NCBI GenBank assembly: GCA_020744225.1
Contig: JAGMWG010000008.1
Span: 434,001 to 498,000 of the forward strand
DNA length: 64,000 bases
Reading direction: 5' to 3'
DNA from: Paraphoma chrysanthemicola
Taxonomy: Eukaryota; Ascomycota; Dothideomycetes; Pleosporales; Phaeosphaeriaceae
Each line of letters opens with the position of its first letter. Positions within the stretch are counted from its first letter, which is position 1. Shown one piece after another: positions 1 through 11,878 of this stretch. The translations under genes were made by a program, and so were the position numbers. The notes beneath the pieces are model-generated. The model was not told where the DNA came from. It saw only the letters and a list, made by a program, of their open reading frames with translations, and searched no databases.

Positions 1-95
1 GCTTGATCTCAATGGTGCATGTTTTCGTGTTTCTTTCTGTAGTAATACAGCATGAGCGTACACGTCTGCATCGCAGATCCATGTTCGCGCCTTCC

Positions 96-839
96 TCAAG
101 CAGTACTTAGTGAGGCTTCCAGCACTCTAACAGCCCACTCTAGGCACTTGGTCATGTTCTGCTCAGCTTCGCGTGGCATTCCGTTAATGTCCACTTTGCG
201 GCAGACGCCATCATCCAGCTCTCTGTCAACATCGTTGTCCTGGAACAGAAACTTATGGTCCTTGACGTAATTTGGCCAAACGACGTCGTCGACGTAGCCA
301 GGCGGGTCCACCCAGAAGTTTTCAAGCGTGACATAACCTGTCCTCGCTTCTCTACGTCTCTTAGCCGTGGCGTAACTTGTGCGTAAAAACAGTTTGATGT
401 CGAAGAGATTCCGTATATCCTCCATGTCCTCAGAAAATAGCAAGAAGCCGTCGACTATACATATCCTGCGCCCTTCCCATTGTGGCTTGTCCTCGACCCA
501 GGCCCATACTTGCTCTCTCAGCTCGCGTATCTGGTCCGCAGGTACACCGTGCTCGCCAACACTGTTCTGGTCTTCTTTGCTTTCCAGCCAGTCTGGAATG
601 GTGCCCTGCTCCTTGATATGCTGCAGGGCCTCCGTGAGTTGGGGCAAGTTCAATGATTCGAGACAGTCCCAATCTTGCACACCATTGCGAATCGGAATCT
701 CAGCGTCGGTGAGATAGAAGTCGTCTAGGTGCAGGATGAAGAGCTTTGAAGGCGGAAATATATCGCGAAGGAGCCGAGAGAGTGTAGTCTTGCCAGAGGA
801 CGAGGGCCCAGAGATGCCAACAAGAAGAGGCGCGGGCAT
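96..839 (-). CDS. NRK1: Nicotinamide riboside kinase (Nrk1 family)
   Basis: This 247-residue intronless protein should phosphorylate nicotinamide riboside (and probably nicotinic acid riboside) to the mononucleotide, a cytosolic salvage step toward NAD. The start is followed at once by a P-loop, GPSSSGKTT, at about residues 10-18. A short HLDDFY motif carrying the likely catalytic acidic residues follows at about 37-42. The DGFLLF strand and the DPPGYVDDVVWPNYV segment near the C-terminus are typical of this small kinase family. Length agrees with yeast and human NRK proteins. The start is the first ATG and the P-loop follows it with normal spacing. The gene is head-to-head with the ARMH3-like gene, with 288 bases between start codons. 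Uridine kinase is the main alternative, but the size and the DPPGY region favour NRK. Confidence 0.88.
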   Translation of the reverse strand: MPAPLLVGISGPSSSGKTTLSRLLRDIFPPSKLFILHLDDFYLTDAEIPIRNGVQDWDCLESLNLPQLTEALQHIKEQGTIPDWLESKEDQNSVGEHGVPADQIRELREQVWAWVEDKPQWEGRRICIVDGFLLFSEDMEDIRNLFDIKLFLRTSYATAKRRREARTGYVTLENFWVDPPGYVDDVVWPNYVKDHKFLFQDNDVDRELDDGVCRKVDINGMPREAEQNMTKCLEWAVRVLEASLSTA

Positions 840-1127
840 GGTTGGAGCTCACTCAAGTATATTTTTCGTTACAAGTTCAACATGATGGTATTCCGTTCGA
901 CATGGCTTGCCATGTGGATGGGCGAGAGTGGTGCGTGAGCACGTGCCTTTTCCCTCGAGAGCGCGTGGGGTTTCGTCATCGGCGTGCCCTCCCCCCCGAT
1001 GGTAGCGCTTCGCGTCTATAATTTTGGCTCAGCTGCCTCACAACCCCCACAACAACCTCTGACGACACGTCAAAGCCAGCAAAGGATCAGATACGGGGCA
1101 ATTGATTGCGCCCGAGCGTCCAGCAGA
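840..1127. promoter_or_regulatory. Shared divergent promoter region
   Basis: These 288 bases separate the start codons of the NRK1 and ARMH3-like genes, which point away from each other. Both promoters and both 5' leaders must lie here or overlap the neighbouring gene. I see no clear TATA box. A C-rich run occurs near 988-996. Confidence 0.5.
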
Positions 1128-3215
1128 ATGGAGCCCTCGCCGCTCACCCAGGACTCACGGCCGCAGATCTTCCAACCCAAGATCATTCGCCTGTACGAGA
1201 CGCTGTTCAGGGACGACGACGACACGGACCTCTCGGATGGCTTCTGGCAGGAGTTCTTCCTGCACCGGGCTGATGCTGCGGGGCTGAAGCGTATACTCGA
1301 CTCGCTGGCGCCCGACGACATGCTCCACGCGCAGGCGCATTCGCAGCAGCTCGTCCATCGCGCCCTCCAGCGCGTGAAGCAGGGCACGCCGCCTGCGGAC
1401 GAGGTTGCGCTCGAGGTACGGCGCCGCCCACACGTGGTGCGAATGCGGACGCAGGCTTACGAGCCAGACCTTGACAGTCTTCCTAGACGCCGCCCTTACC
1501 AAGAAGTACACCAATCCGAGCTCCGACATCATTTCTGTCCTCGCGGGCCTGCACGATGCCGATGCCGTCATGACGGACTTCATAGCCACGCTGGACACAG
1601 TCATCCGCAGCGGCAGGAGCAGTACGTGCCCGCGAGACGGCTCCCTCATGGACGCAGCTGACGACAGCCAGTACCCTTGCGGCTCGCGGCTGTCCGCGCC
1701 GCCCTCTCTATCACCGCCGCCGGCTTCCATACCGCGCTGCCCTCCTACTTTACGCACCGTGACCTGTTCCCATCGCTCATGAAGTACATTCAAGACTGTG
1801 ATGACAGCGTACACATTGCCCCGGCCTTCTACCTCCTCGGCCTGCTCACCAACTACAACAAGTTTGAGATGCAGAATCCTTACAAACTGCGGCTGGACGA
1901 CTTTGTCAACGACGCCATCATCCAGAAGACCATCAGCGGCTTTGGAGATAGCTGCGTGAAGCTCAGAGATGCCTACGTCGCGGTGCAGGATGACTTGCCT
2001 GAAGGGTGGACGCTGGGCTCGACACTCAGCTACATCGGACTCGGTGCGCTCGCCCCAGGATCCCGCCCGTCCACGCCTACTCCCGCTGCTGAAGACACTA
2101 AGTCGCTGTTCGCTGCCTTGTACGTTGCCCTTTGGGTGCTTACATCCCCACCTCTCTAACTATTACATTCAGGCCCGGCGCAGAAGTTGGCGTGCTCCTC
2201 TCGACTTACGACTTTGCACACGCGAACAAGGTCTTTTGCTTCAACTTGGTGACATTGCAGTCCGAGAAGAAGCCTGACACATCACCACTGAGCGCCTATC
2301 TCTCACTAACCTCGTACCTCTTCCAGCATGCACACCGTTCGTCCCGGGCAGCTCTTTACGCGTACCTTAGTCTCTTCATTCTCCAGATCCTGGTCGAGGA
2401 TCAACCACTGCTGAAGAGACTTTGTAGCGAAGAGAATAAAATCTCTGTGCGCCTTTGCCGCCAGCGGCAGCCTTACTTACCACTGATCAAAGGAGATCGC
2501 GTGACAGCTACGATCTTTCTGGATCTGATGATTGACGGCATCAACCACAATCTGCGGAGAAGACTTGATGTCGAATTCTACATGTTAGTTGTTGCTCCAG
2601 TCCTCGCTTTCAATTCCTCTAACTTTGACCAGTTTGTGCCTGGGCATTCTTCTGCGTAGTGTTTCTTACCTCAGCCGCTCCAAAGTTCGCCTTACTTATC
2701 ACTGGTCTGAACTTTGGAGATCGCTTTTGTCCTTTGTCCGGTTCCTGACAACGTATGAAAGCGACATCAAATCCAACTACAGATCGCCCGTCATGATCAG
2801 CATGCTTGTGTGTTTGTTAGCTTTTGCGCTTTCTAGTGGCGAAAACTTCCTTCCCGATCCGGCGTCTTACGATGACCTCTTCTACAAACTGACTGAATCG
2901 GGCGATGTCATGGTAAAGTTCCGGGACGCATTTGGACTCTCCAGCGAGAGTAGTCCCATGCAGACACTCATCAACGTTTCCTCTCATTACCATTCCCTCC
3001 TCGAAGGTAGCGAGCGTGGGAAGCTGCGGAGCAAGAATCTTAGTCCTCGTGAAGTCAGCAGTGTCATCAAGCAAGGCTATGAGACCTTGTCAATCGATGC
3101 AAACGAAGGTCTGGATCGTTGGGAGAAATTTCGAGAAGCGGACTTTAAAACACTGTTAAAGCGCATTGCGAGGGCAGCGGTAGAGGATGCCCAACTCTAC
3201 AATGACGGTGCATGA
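1128..3215 (+). CDS. ARMH3/DUF1741 armadillo-like helical protein
   Basis: The product is a 627-residue helical-repeat protein of the DUF1741 family, whose human member ARMH3 (C10orf76) supports PI4KB and GBF1 at the Golgi. Exons are 1128-1415, 1468-1621, 1672-2119, 2173-2583 and 2633-3215, and reading phase is kept at all four introns (49-54 bases). Family hallmarks are the N-terminal LYETLFRDDD block, KKYTNPSSDII at the start of exon 2, SYFTHRDLFPSLMKYIQD in exon 3, and LTYHWSELWRSLLSFVRFLT in exon 5. The start at 1128 gives the expected N-terminus; an in-frame ATG at 984 would add 48 unlike residues. No membrane segment is convincing despite the old database label 'UPF0588 membrane protein'. 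The Golgi role is inferred from the human protein. Confidence 0.85.
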
Positions 3216-3899
3216 AGCTCCGCGTACGGGTATCTTCACAAGGACGAAGCCATCAGAAGAGCCAGAGGCCTTAGTACGAGGTCTCTGGCGAGCGATCGCA
3301 GATCTGTAACATTCGAACGATAGGCAATTCAGACGGCTCATGTGCCTCAGATCGGACAAGATGATGACAACGTGGCACAACAGTGGGGACTTCCGTGGAT
3401 AGCTTCAGTCCTCTCAATCAGCCAGCGCACAAGAACGAACCAGAGAACCTGAACGACCGTTGGAAAACTTTCCTCGAGCGATGCCTGACTGCGCGAGATA
3501 GGATCACGATACAACGCCTAACAACGCTTAAAGCTTAAAGGTAGCACAGTAAGGGTTCCTTCCGAAGCAACAGGACATTTACTGTGACCAGGGAAGCATT
3601 CCCCAGGCCACCAAATTTTCATATATCTCTGCTCAAAATCGGCTCTATGAAATAGTGAATTGAGCAAGCCGAAGAGACCTCGCTCAGCGATGCGGGTCTA
3701 GGGCACGGGAGCGAAGCAATCACCCCGTCGACAGACAAGATACATCAAAATCATTCAATACCTGGCTGCTCACCACTCCTCTTTAATACTTGATCCTAAT
3801 ATTGAGCGAGCTAGGCGGTTGACGGATCCCACACCTTCGTCAAGACGGACGCAGGCTGCGATCTAGAATCGATATTGGAACGTACTGCACGTTTTGTCA
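3216..3899. other. Intergenic stretch, no gene seen
   Basis: This is the 3' flank of the ARMH3-like gene up to the MITE. Stop codons are frequent in all frames and no family similarity is visible. Confidence 0.6.
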
Positions 3900-3901
3900 T
3901 A

Positions 3902-4007
3902 ACGTGTTTTATAAGCGAGCGGCGCGTACAAGCGAGCGGCGCACCCTAAAACACACCAAAAAAAGCAGAAACAACGCTTTAAGATCTTAACAACAACAAG
4001 ATAATAT
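3902..4007 (+). repeat. Left terminal inverted repeat of the MITE
   Basis: This arm pairs with 4220-4325. It includes two direct copies of the GCGAGCGGCGC unit within the first 40 bases. The few mismatches to the other arm are single-base changes. Confidence 0.88.
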
Positions 4008-4219
4008 TACTTGTAAACTCTACTGTAATATTTCATACTATCAAAGATAGTGTATCTTTAATCTTAAGCAATATTATGTAGCTGCTGTCATGGTACAGCA
4101 ATCTGGGGGCTAAACCTGAGCCGAAGTTTCGTAGCTTGAAATTGACAAAGTCTTTATCTTTTATACTTGCTTAGTAGGCTGTAAACATGTGTATAATACT
4201 ATAGTTAAATTTATATAAC

Positions 4220-4325
4220 TTATTATCCTGTTGTTGTTGAGAGCTTAAAGCGTTGTTTCTGCGTTTTTTGGTGTGTTTTGGGGTGCGCCGCTCGCTTGTA
4301 TGCGCCGCTCGCTTATAAAACACGT
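4220..4325 (-). repeat. Right terminal inverted repeat of the MITE
   Basis: This is the reverse complement of 3902-4007 with about six differences. The high identity suggests fairly recent insertion or conversion between the arms. Confidence 0.88.
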
Positions 4326-4327
4326 TA

Positions 4328-6282
4328 GCACTATTAATGATCAAGGATGCTCATCTGGTCAGATTTGCAAAGAAAATTAGCGACCAAGTCTTCTTCGTCG
4401 CGTTATTGTTTATCGACGCCTACGGCACAAAATTACCCTGTTTTCGTTCAGTAGAGCAGCTTCTCCTCATGGTTATTGTCCAACATACCGAAAGGGTTCT
4501 TGCATGTAATTCCAGTCATGTAAACAAATGGTTTATCAACTTCAGAATGTGTTACTGGGCTGAGGAAGATTGAGCGTGCGCTCACTCTCCTGTGACAATC
4601 GCTCTCCGCGACGGGAAGTTTAGGCTCTCCTACTACGCTCTAATGTTGAGCATCAGCTTACCTGGAGTACAGCTGTGCGGTCGTGGAAAGCCCCACATTA
4701 CTAACAGGAATCCTCCAGCCTCTCCCATTGGCTGCATTGAGCGAGCTGTTAATGCCGAGCTTTTCACCACGTCAGCCAATGCCTCTGGAGCGAGCTGCTT
4801 TGCATACATGCAAGCAAAAGATGGTCGCTATGACGACGACGGATATGCCAAGGGCCCGCTGGTATCGACATTATGGTGTTCAATCGTGTTCTCTATGTTC
4901 ACGTTGCACATGCCTATGCGCCACAAATGCACTTTCGGATCAGGACATCCATTTCTATTCCATTGATTGCGAGAAACAGCTCGCAGAAGGCTGCGACCAC
5001 TGTGCACATACATATGACATCAATCTGTTTGCGACCGAGTTCCGGCCGATAGTGGATGTCTAGGTGAAAGCTTAGCCCGGACATTACACTTTGGCTCTAT
5101 CCACGAGCTTTGCATTGTTAGACATAGAGTGGCCGACTTCTTCTCGTGACGCTGAGGTTGAGGAATTTTCGGGTGGTTCATAATGGGCTGACGTGGGAAG
5201 AATTGCCGGTGCCTCGGGCGATCCTTACTGCTTCCACAAGCCCGAGATGTTCGACGGGCTGCTTGCAGGGTCGCATGAGTCCCTTCACAGCCAAAGCGCA
5301 GATCTTTACCTGGGATAGTCTCTGTGGACGGCTACTGTTCCGTCACCCCAGCTTTCTCCTCTACAGTTTGTATGCCCAGAGGTGGCTGTGTACGAGGATC
5401 GTGACTGGCAGCATCATGCGACCAGATGATGTGCGTCGCATCGAGCGTTCGACGCCACAGACAATTGCCGACAACATCCTAGAACCACATGGCTATCGGT
5501 GTGAATTCTACTTCAACGCTCTGACAGCTATGCTGTCGTGATTTTGATGGTTTCTCCGGTAGTAGAGTTACCTGGCTGAGTTTGGAGCTCCCCGCATCAC
5601 GTAACACAGCAATCAGAAGCAACGAAGACGCCACGCGAGCGTCGAATCACAGCTTGCAAAGCAGATTAGTCGCTCGATCAGCACACCGAAGCATCGCAAT
5701 TGGCGGCCGCGGCTGCGGTTAACAGGTGAATTCGGAGCAACGGAGGCGTCACAAGGGATCGGTCGAAGCTATCCGCGTTGGTGACTGGTCCCCCTGCAAA
5801 TCCAAGGCAGTGGGCCCAGACAAAGGCCACCATGTCGAATGTTCGTCATATTCCATGTCCCCGCAGAACGCAACACGAGGGGCAGTGGACCGGCAGCGCA
5901 GTGATCTGTCTTGGAGAGACGGGTGCTCATAAGGAAGCCGCTCGCCCATAGAGATTTGTAACTCTTCTGCTCTTCACGCGACCTCGACCCTGTCCAAAGA
6001 ATCCCAGACCCCAATCGCCTCGGTCAGCTCCACTCCGACAGCCAGCTGTTCTCCGAAAGCGTCTCAGCAGCTTCGAATTAGGCCGCTACCGCTTTCAAGC
6101 GTCCCGCCGAGCCCTTTACCCGGCACTGAGACATATATCAGCGCTGCAGGGTCAAAGCCCGCCTCCCCGCGAATCGCACAGCGTCTGCTCTTTCCTTGTG
6201 ACCTTGCAAGACGCGACTCGCACGACCAGAGCGCGACTGAAGCAGCCTCTCCGCTCTTGAACACGAGGACGCCACAGCAGCC
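4328..6282. other. Intergenic region with short unassigned reading frames
   Basis: Nearly 2 kb separates the MITE from acetyl-CoA synthetase. The plus strand has frames of 78 codons (4337-4573), 126 codons (4683-5063) and 131 codons (5146-5541). None resembles a family I know, none starts with a recognisable domain, and no phase-keeping splice plan joins them. They may be relics of a decayed gene. The last several hundred bases should hold the acetyl-CoA synthetase promoter, including a GC-rich patch near 5702-5718. Confidence 0.4.
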
Positions 6283-8729
6283 ATGTCCGAAGGCAACACC
6301 AAGCCGTCCGCGCCCGTCGTGGCCGAAGCCCACGAGGTGGACACATACCACGTCCCCAAGGCCTTTTACGAGTAAGTGGGCGTTTGTTTGGGACATTGCA
6401 TCATCTCTCAGCACCGTGACAGCTGTCCAAGCTCCCAATGCGCGACAGTGCGGGGTGACCCCGCCACGCCGAGCGACGCCGATGGCCATGAGTCCGGCAA
6501 GAGCATGGAGCCATTGAGCCAGTGCGATAACAGCAGAAGCTGACAATACATCCACAGCAAGCACCCGCACTCAAAACCGCATCTCAGCAGTCTCGAGGAG
6601 TACCAGAAGCTATACAAGGAGTCTATCACAGAGCCGGACAAGTTCTGGGGCCGTCTTGCACGCGAACTGCTCACATGGGAACGCGACTTCCAAACGGTAC
6701 ATTCTGGTAGCTTCGAGGGCGGCGACAATGCCTGGTTCCTCGAAGGCAGACTCAATGCTAGCTTCAACTGCGTCGATCGCCACGCGTTCAAAGACCCAAA
6801 CAAGCCCGCCATCATTTACGAGGCAGATGACGCTGGCGATGGTCGCATCATCACCTATGGGGAATTACTTCGCCAAGTGTCGAAGCTCGCCTACACGCTC
6901 AAGGAGATGGGCGTGCGCAAGGGAGACACAGTTGCCCTCTACCTGCCTATGATACCAGAAGCAGTGATTTCCTTCCTAGCTTGTTCTCGCATCGGCGCTG
7001 TCCATTCTGTCGTCTTCGCCGGATTCTCGTCAGACTCCCTGCGTGACCGTATCATTGATGCAGAGTGCAAGGTCGTCATCACAACGGATGAGGGCAAGCG
7101 TGGAGGCAAGGTCATCAGCACAAAAAAGATCGTCGACGAGGCTCTGAAGCAATGTCCCGGCATCAGCCACTGCCTCGTCTACAAGCGTACGGGGGCCGAG
7201 ATTCCTTGGACCAAGGGCCGCGACTGGTGGTGGCATGAGGAGGTCGAGAAGTACCCCAACTACATCGCCCCAGAGTCGATGAATTCAGAGGACCCATTGT
7301 TCTTACTCTATACTTCGGGCTCCACTGGCAAGCCAAAGGGTGTTATGCATACCACTGGCGGTTACCTGCTGGGAGCGGCAGCAACTGGCAAGTATGTGTT
7401 TGACATTCACGACAAGGATGTCTTCTTCTGTGGCGGCGACGTTGGGTGGATCACTGGCCACACGTATGTCGTATACGCACCTTTACTGCTAGGCGTAGCC
7501 ACAGTCGTTTTCGAGGGCACACCGGCGTATCCCGACTTCTCGCGCTATTGGGAGATTGTGGCCAAGTACAATGTCAGCCAGTTCTACGTAGCACCGACTG
7601 CGCTGCGGCTACTGAAGCGTGCCGGCAATGAGCACGTCAAGCACCAGATGAAGAATCTGAGAATCCTGGGGTCTGTTGGAGAGCCAATCGCCGCCGAAGT
7701 CTGGAAATGGTACTTTGAGATTGTAGGAAAGGAGGAGGCGCATGTGGTTGACGTGAGTCGAGTGTTCATCCCGACCTGGGAGAATAGACTGAAACTGATA
7801 ACTGCGTAGACTTACTGGCAAACCGAGACCGGCTCACATGTTATCACTCCTCTTGGTGGTGTCACACCTACGAAGCCTGGGTCTGCCTCGCTTCCGTTCT
7901 TTGGTATTGAACCTGCGATCATCGATCCAGTATCCGGAGAAGAGATTCACGGCAACGATGTCGAAGGCGTACTGGCTTTCAAGCAGCCATGGCCTAGTCT
8001 GGCCCGCACAGTCTGGGGAGCACACCAAAGATATATGGATACTTACCTGAACGTATACAAGGGCTACTACGTAAGTGTGCGAGCAATAGACATGCTTCCA
8101 TTGGCTGACAGCCACAGTTCACTGGCGATGGTGCTGGACGTGATCACGAAGGCTACTACTGGATCCGAGGACGCGTTGACGACGTCGTCAACGTCTCTGG
8201 ACACAGACTGTCTACTGCTGAAATTGAAGCAGCACTCATAGAGCATCGTATGTCGCCCGCTGACGCCAAGCCTGTTAAGTCCGTGTCGCTGACAATGTGC
8301 TAGACCAAGTCGCCGAAGCGGCGGTGGTGGGTATCAATGACGAATTGACAGGACAGGCTGTCAACGCATTTGTTGCCCTCAAAGAGGGCACCGAGTCCTC
8401 AGACCAAGTAAAGAAGGACCTAATCTTGCAAGTCCGCAAATCGATTGGACCATTTGCCGCACCAAAGGCCATTTTCGTTGTCCCAGACCTGCCAAAGACC
8501 AGGTCTGGCAAGATCATGCGCCGTATCATGCGGAAGATCTTGGCGGGCGAGGAGGACCAATTGGGCGACACCTCAACGGTAAGTGGAATTTTTTCATGTT
8601 GGTTGCTGGGCAGGATGGTGGTGACGCGTTTTTTTGGTGGGGAACCGGGCTAACGGCAGCTTGCAGCTCTCGGATCCATCGGTAGTGGACAAGATTATCG
8701 ACATTGTGCATCAGTCCAAGAAGAAATAG
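6283..8729 (+). CDS. facA: Acetyl-coenzyme A synthetase
   Basis: The enzyme converts acetate, ATP and CoA to acetyl-CoA through an acetyl-adenylate and is needed for growth on acetate. Six exons (6283-6371, 6558-7752, 7810-8070, 8118-8247, 8304-8578, 8667-8729) keep phase and give 670 residues, the usual fungal length. Visible motifs are the adenylate-forming loop [11 protein letters not shown] at 281-291, the TYWQTETG motif at the exon 2/3 junction, the [20 protein letters not shown] hinge in exon 4, and the catalytic lysine in RSGKIM at about residue 628. Protein acetylation usually controls that lysine in this family. The start codon gives a short N-terminus leading into the HVPKAFYDKHPH region typical of fungal enzymes. 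The symbol follows Aspergillus usage (ACS1/ACS2 in yeast). Confidence 0.95.
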
Positions 8730-9411
8730 TGGCTTGGAGAAGAGTTCTGGAAGGCAGGTGATGACGGCAAAGGGTGCAGTTGCAGCAAGCAGGCGAAGCA
8801 CTTGTCGCGCAAGCTAAGCGGGCTTTTTTGCTTTGGGCGAGCGGGCGTGCTCACTGTTGCTGACGGGCAGCGATGTGGTCAAGCTCTGTAGGGCTGATGC
8901 CGAGTTGCCGTGTATGGATAGTCCTCGTACCAATGAACCCGCGAAGCTGTTTTTAGCAACGAACTGCACGTTGACAGTGTTGTGTACTGTACTGTCCTGG
9001 ACCGTACCGTACCGTACCTGTCCTGCCCTGCCCTGGCGGGCCCTGCCATGCACAACGGCTGCGATTGTGTGAGACGACTCAGGCGCCGACGCGGTGCAGT
9101 GACAGGCGTCAGACAGCAGTGAGGGCGGTTTCAGTGGTGTCGCCGCGGTCTTGTGCCCAGGCGCCCCCCGTCTCCGCCATCCGGGCGCCAAGGGCGCTGG
9201 CTGGCCGGGCTGTGCAGACGATTACGAGTCTCATCGTCGCTCGCCATCGCTGTCTCTGCTCCCGTCGCTGTTAACGCCGGTGTTGCTTTGTCTATCTACA
9301 GTTCGCTTCCTGCCCCGCCCAATGTCGCTCGCTGCGCTGTTGTTGTAGTTTTCCCTCTCCCCGACCCCTTATTTGCGACGTCTCCCACCACGGAGAGGCT
9401 CGCCACACGCC
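8730..9411. other. Intergenic region with simple repeats
   Basis: The 682 bases between acetyl-CoA synthetase and the ADAM gene contain no supported gene. The last 200 bases are pyrimidine-rich on the plus strand, as is common for fungal promoters and leaders. Confidence 0.5.
8983..9036. repeat. Short degenerate tandem repeats
   Basis: Short units follow one another: TGTAC twice, then CCGTA three times, then CCTGC/CCCTG several times. This looks like slippage-prone simple sequence and no function is visible. Confidence 0.6.
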
Positions 9412-11878
9412 ATGCTCATCCTCCGCACCGCGACTGCAGCTGTCGCGGTCGCCCTTGCGGCGCTCAGTGCCGCCTCGTCGACTGCGCGCGAGCCGCTGCG
9501 CCTGATCAACTACGCAAAGAATGCCGACATCCTCACTCCAAACCACCGCGTGACGGCCGTGTCGACGTTCGATATCGCTTTCGACGTTGCCGGGCAACGC
9601 ATCCGCCTCAGCCTCGAGCCGAACCACGACCTGTTTGTTGACGGCGGCAGCATCACGCACCTGGCCGCCGACGGCAGTATTGCCCGCCAGGAGCCCATCG
9701 ACCGGCTGCAGCACAAGGTCTACAAGGGCACCGCGTGGGCCAAGCGGGGCAGCCGCTGGGACAATGTAGGCTGGGCGCGCATCGGCATCCGTCGCGACGG
9801 GCTGCGGCCGCTGTTTGAAGGCCACTTTACCATCGCCCATGACCACCACCATGTCAAGCTAGCGTCCAACTACAAGGCGACGCGCCTCGCCCAGGACCCG
9901 GACGTCGAGCTGCGTGACGACGAGTTCATGGTCGTCTTCCGCGACTCGGACATGGGCTTCTGGGACGAGCACACGGAGCTGCGCAAGCGCGACGCCGGCC
10001 CCGCCTGTCTGAGCGACGAGCTGAGCTTCAACAAGCGCGACGACCACCCCGTTTACGCCGACATGCGTGCCCGCGACGACGGCAGCTTCTTTTCCACCCC
10101 CGTCTCCAGCCTCTTCGGCAAGCGGCAGCTCGACGGCCAGCCTGGCGGCAACAGTGCCGGCGTCAACTTGATCCAGTCCATCGGGCGCACCGAGGGTTGT
10201 CCGAGCACTCGCCGCGTCGCGCTCGTGGGTGTGGCTGCCGACTGCACCTATGTCCAGTCCTTCAATCGGGACAAGAACCAGACGCAGCAGAATGTCATTG
10301 ACCAGATCAACCAGGCCTCGGAGCTCTTCGAGAGCACCTTCAACATCTCCCTGGGCCTCGCCAACCTGGTCGTCACCGAACCCGATTGCCCGACCTCGCA
10401 GCAGTCGGCAACACCGTGGAACCAGGCCTGCAGCAGCAGCATCACCATCCAGGACCGCCTGAACCAGTTCTCTCAATGGAGAGGCCAGCAGCGCGACTCC
10501 TTCTCCCACTGGACCCTCCTCTCGACCTGCAACACCGGGTCTGCTGTGGGGCTGGCCTGGCTGGGACAGGCATGCACAGACGGCTCGCAGCGAAACTCTG
10601 GAAGTAGCGCTGAGACTGTCGCTGGTGCCAACGTCGTGATCAAAACGACTACCGAATGGCAGGTCATAGCGCACGAGACGGGCCACACGTACGGTGCTGT
10701 GCACGACTGCACCTCGAGCACTTGCTCGAATTCAAATACAGTTAGTGCACAGCAATGCTGCCCGCTCAGCGCGAATACATGCGATGCTGGTGAGGGCTTC
10801 ATCATGAATCCATCGACCGCCCGCGGCATTACACGCTTCTCGGCCTGTTCTATCGGAAATATCTGCTCGGCGCTGGGACGCAACAGTGTCAAGTCTGGAT
10901 GCCTAACGAACAACCGGAACATCGGCACCGTAACTGGCCAGACTTGTGGTAACGGTATCGTTGAAGGAGACGAGCAGTGCGATTGCGGTGGAACTGCTGG
11001 ATGTGGTAATAACCGATGCTGCGATCCTACCACTTGTAGGTTTAGGAATAATGCAGTGTGTGACGATTCCAACGAGGACTGCTGCCGACAATGCCAATTT
11101 GCCTCTGCCAGCACCGTCTGCAGACCTAGCGCAGGGCCATGCGACCCACAAGAGACGTGTAACGGAACCAGCCCATACTGCCCCGAAGACCAGACGAGAC
11201 CTGACGGCGAAGGCTGTGGAAGTGGGTTGAGCTGTGCCAGTGGCCAGTGTACATCACGAGATCAACAGTGCAAGAGCGTGATGGGAAGTTACACGCAAGG
11301 CAACGACACCTATGCTTGCGACAATAGCAATTGCATGCTTAGTTGTGCCAGTCCCGAGTTTGGACGGGGGGTGTGTTATGGTCTACAACAAAACTTCCTT
11401 GACGGCACTTCTTGCACTGGCGGCGGCACTTGCCAGAACGTAAGTCGTTCTCCATGCCTAATTCTCTAAAACTGTCCTAACGCCTACATAGGGTCAATGT
11501 GCTAACGGCTCCGTCGGTCGTGAGGTCAGGAATTGGATAGACCGCCATCTCAGTCTTGTCATTGGACTTGCTGCTGGCATCGGTGGCCTCCTCCTACTCT
11601 GCATATTTTGCTGCTGCTGGCGTTCCTACCGTCGCCGAAGCAAGCAGAAGAAGTACGCCAAGAAGTTTGCTGGCGGCCCACCGCCACCTCCATATCGCGG
11701 CAACACCAGAGGCCCCCCGCCAGGGCCGTACAGCCCCAACGGTTCGGGCAACCCTTTGATGGCACAAAACGGGCCGCCTCCAAATCAGGGTCAATGGGGT
11801 CCAAATCCAAACCATGGACCTCCCGGAATACCAAGTCCACCGCCACTATACCATCGGGGTTCAGTGCGGTATGCATAG
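9412..11878 (+). CDS. ADAM-family membrane metalloprotease
   Basis: This is a type I membrane zinc endopeptidase of the reprolysin/ADAM family, as found in Aspergillus (ADM-A/ADM-B). Exons 9412-11439 and 11492-11878 give 804 residues. Domains in order are a signal peptide (about 1-22), a prodomain with a dibasic GKR site near residue 238, the catalytic domain with HETGHTYGAVHD at 421-432, and a cysteine-rich disintegrin domain from about 512. A single transmembrane helix lies at about 696-719, and a proline/glycine-rich cytoplasmic tail follows. The zinc site fits HExxHxxGxxHD exactly, so the protease should be active. The disintegrin loop shows no RGD. The tail's poly-proline runs could bind SH3 or WW partners. 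Substrates are unknown; surface protein shedding or wall remodelling is the family inference. Confidence 0.92.

Larger units (their letters stand above)
3902..4325. mobile_element. Non-autonomous TIR element (MITE), TA target duplication
   Basis: The 424-base element begins ACGTGTTTTATAAGCG and ends with its reverse complement. The two terminal inverted repeats are about 106 bases long and differ at only about six positions. TA dinucleotides at 3900-3901 and 4326-4327 form a target duplication, as in Tc1/mariner-pogo (Fot1-like) elements. Each arm carries the subterminal unit AAGCGAGCGGCGC twice in direct orientation, which could be a transposase binding site. The roughly 210-base core is AT-rich, contains small hairpins (for example around 4080-4100) and has no coding capacity. 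It would need a transposase from elsewhere. The superfamily call is inferred from the TA duplication alone. Confidence 0.88.

Noticed and set aside
9859..10704. Long minus-strand frame of 281 codons inside the ADAM gene
   Set aside because: It is antisense to strongly conserved ADAM coding sequence and arises from the C/G-rich third positions there; no domain is seen.
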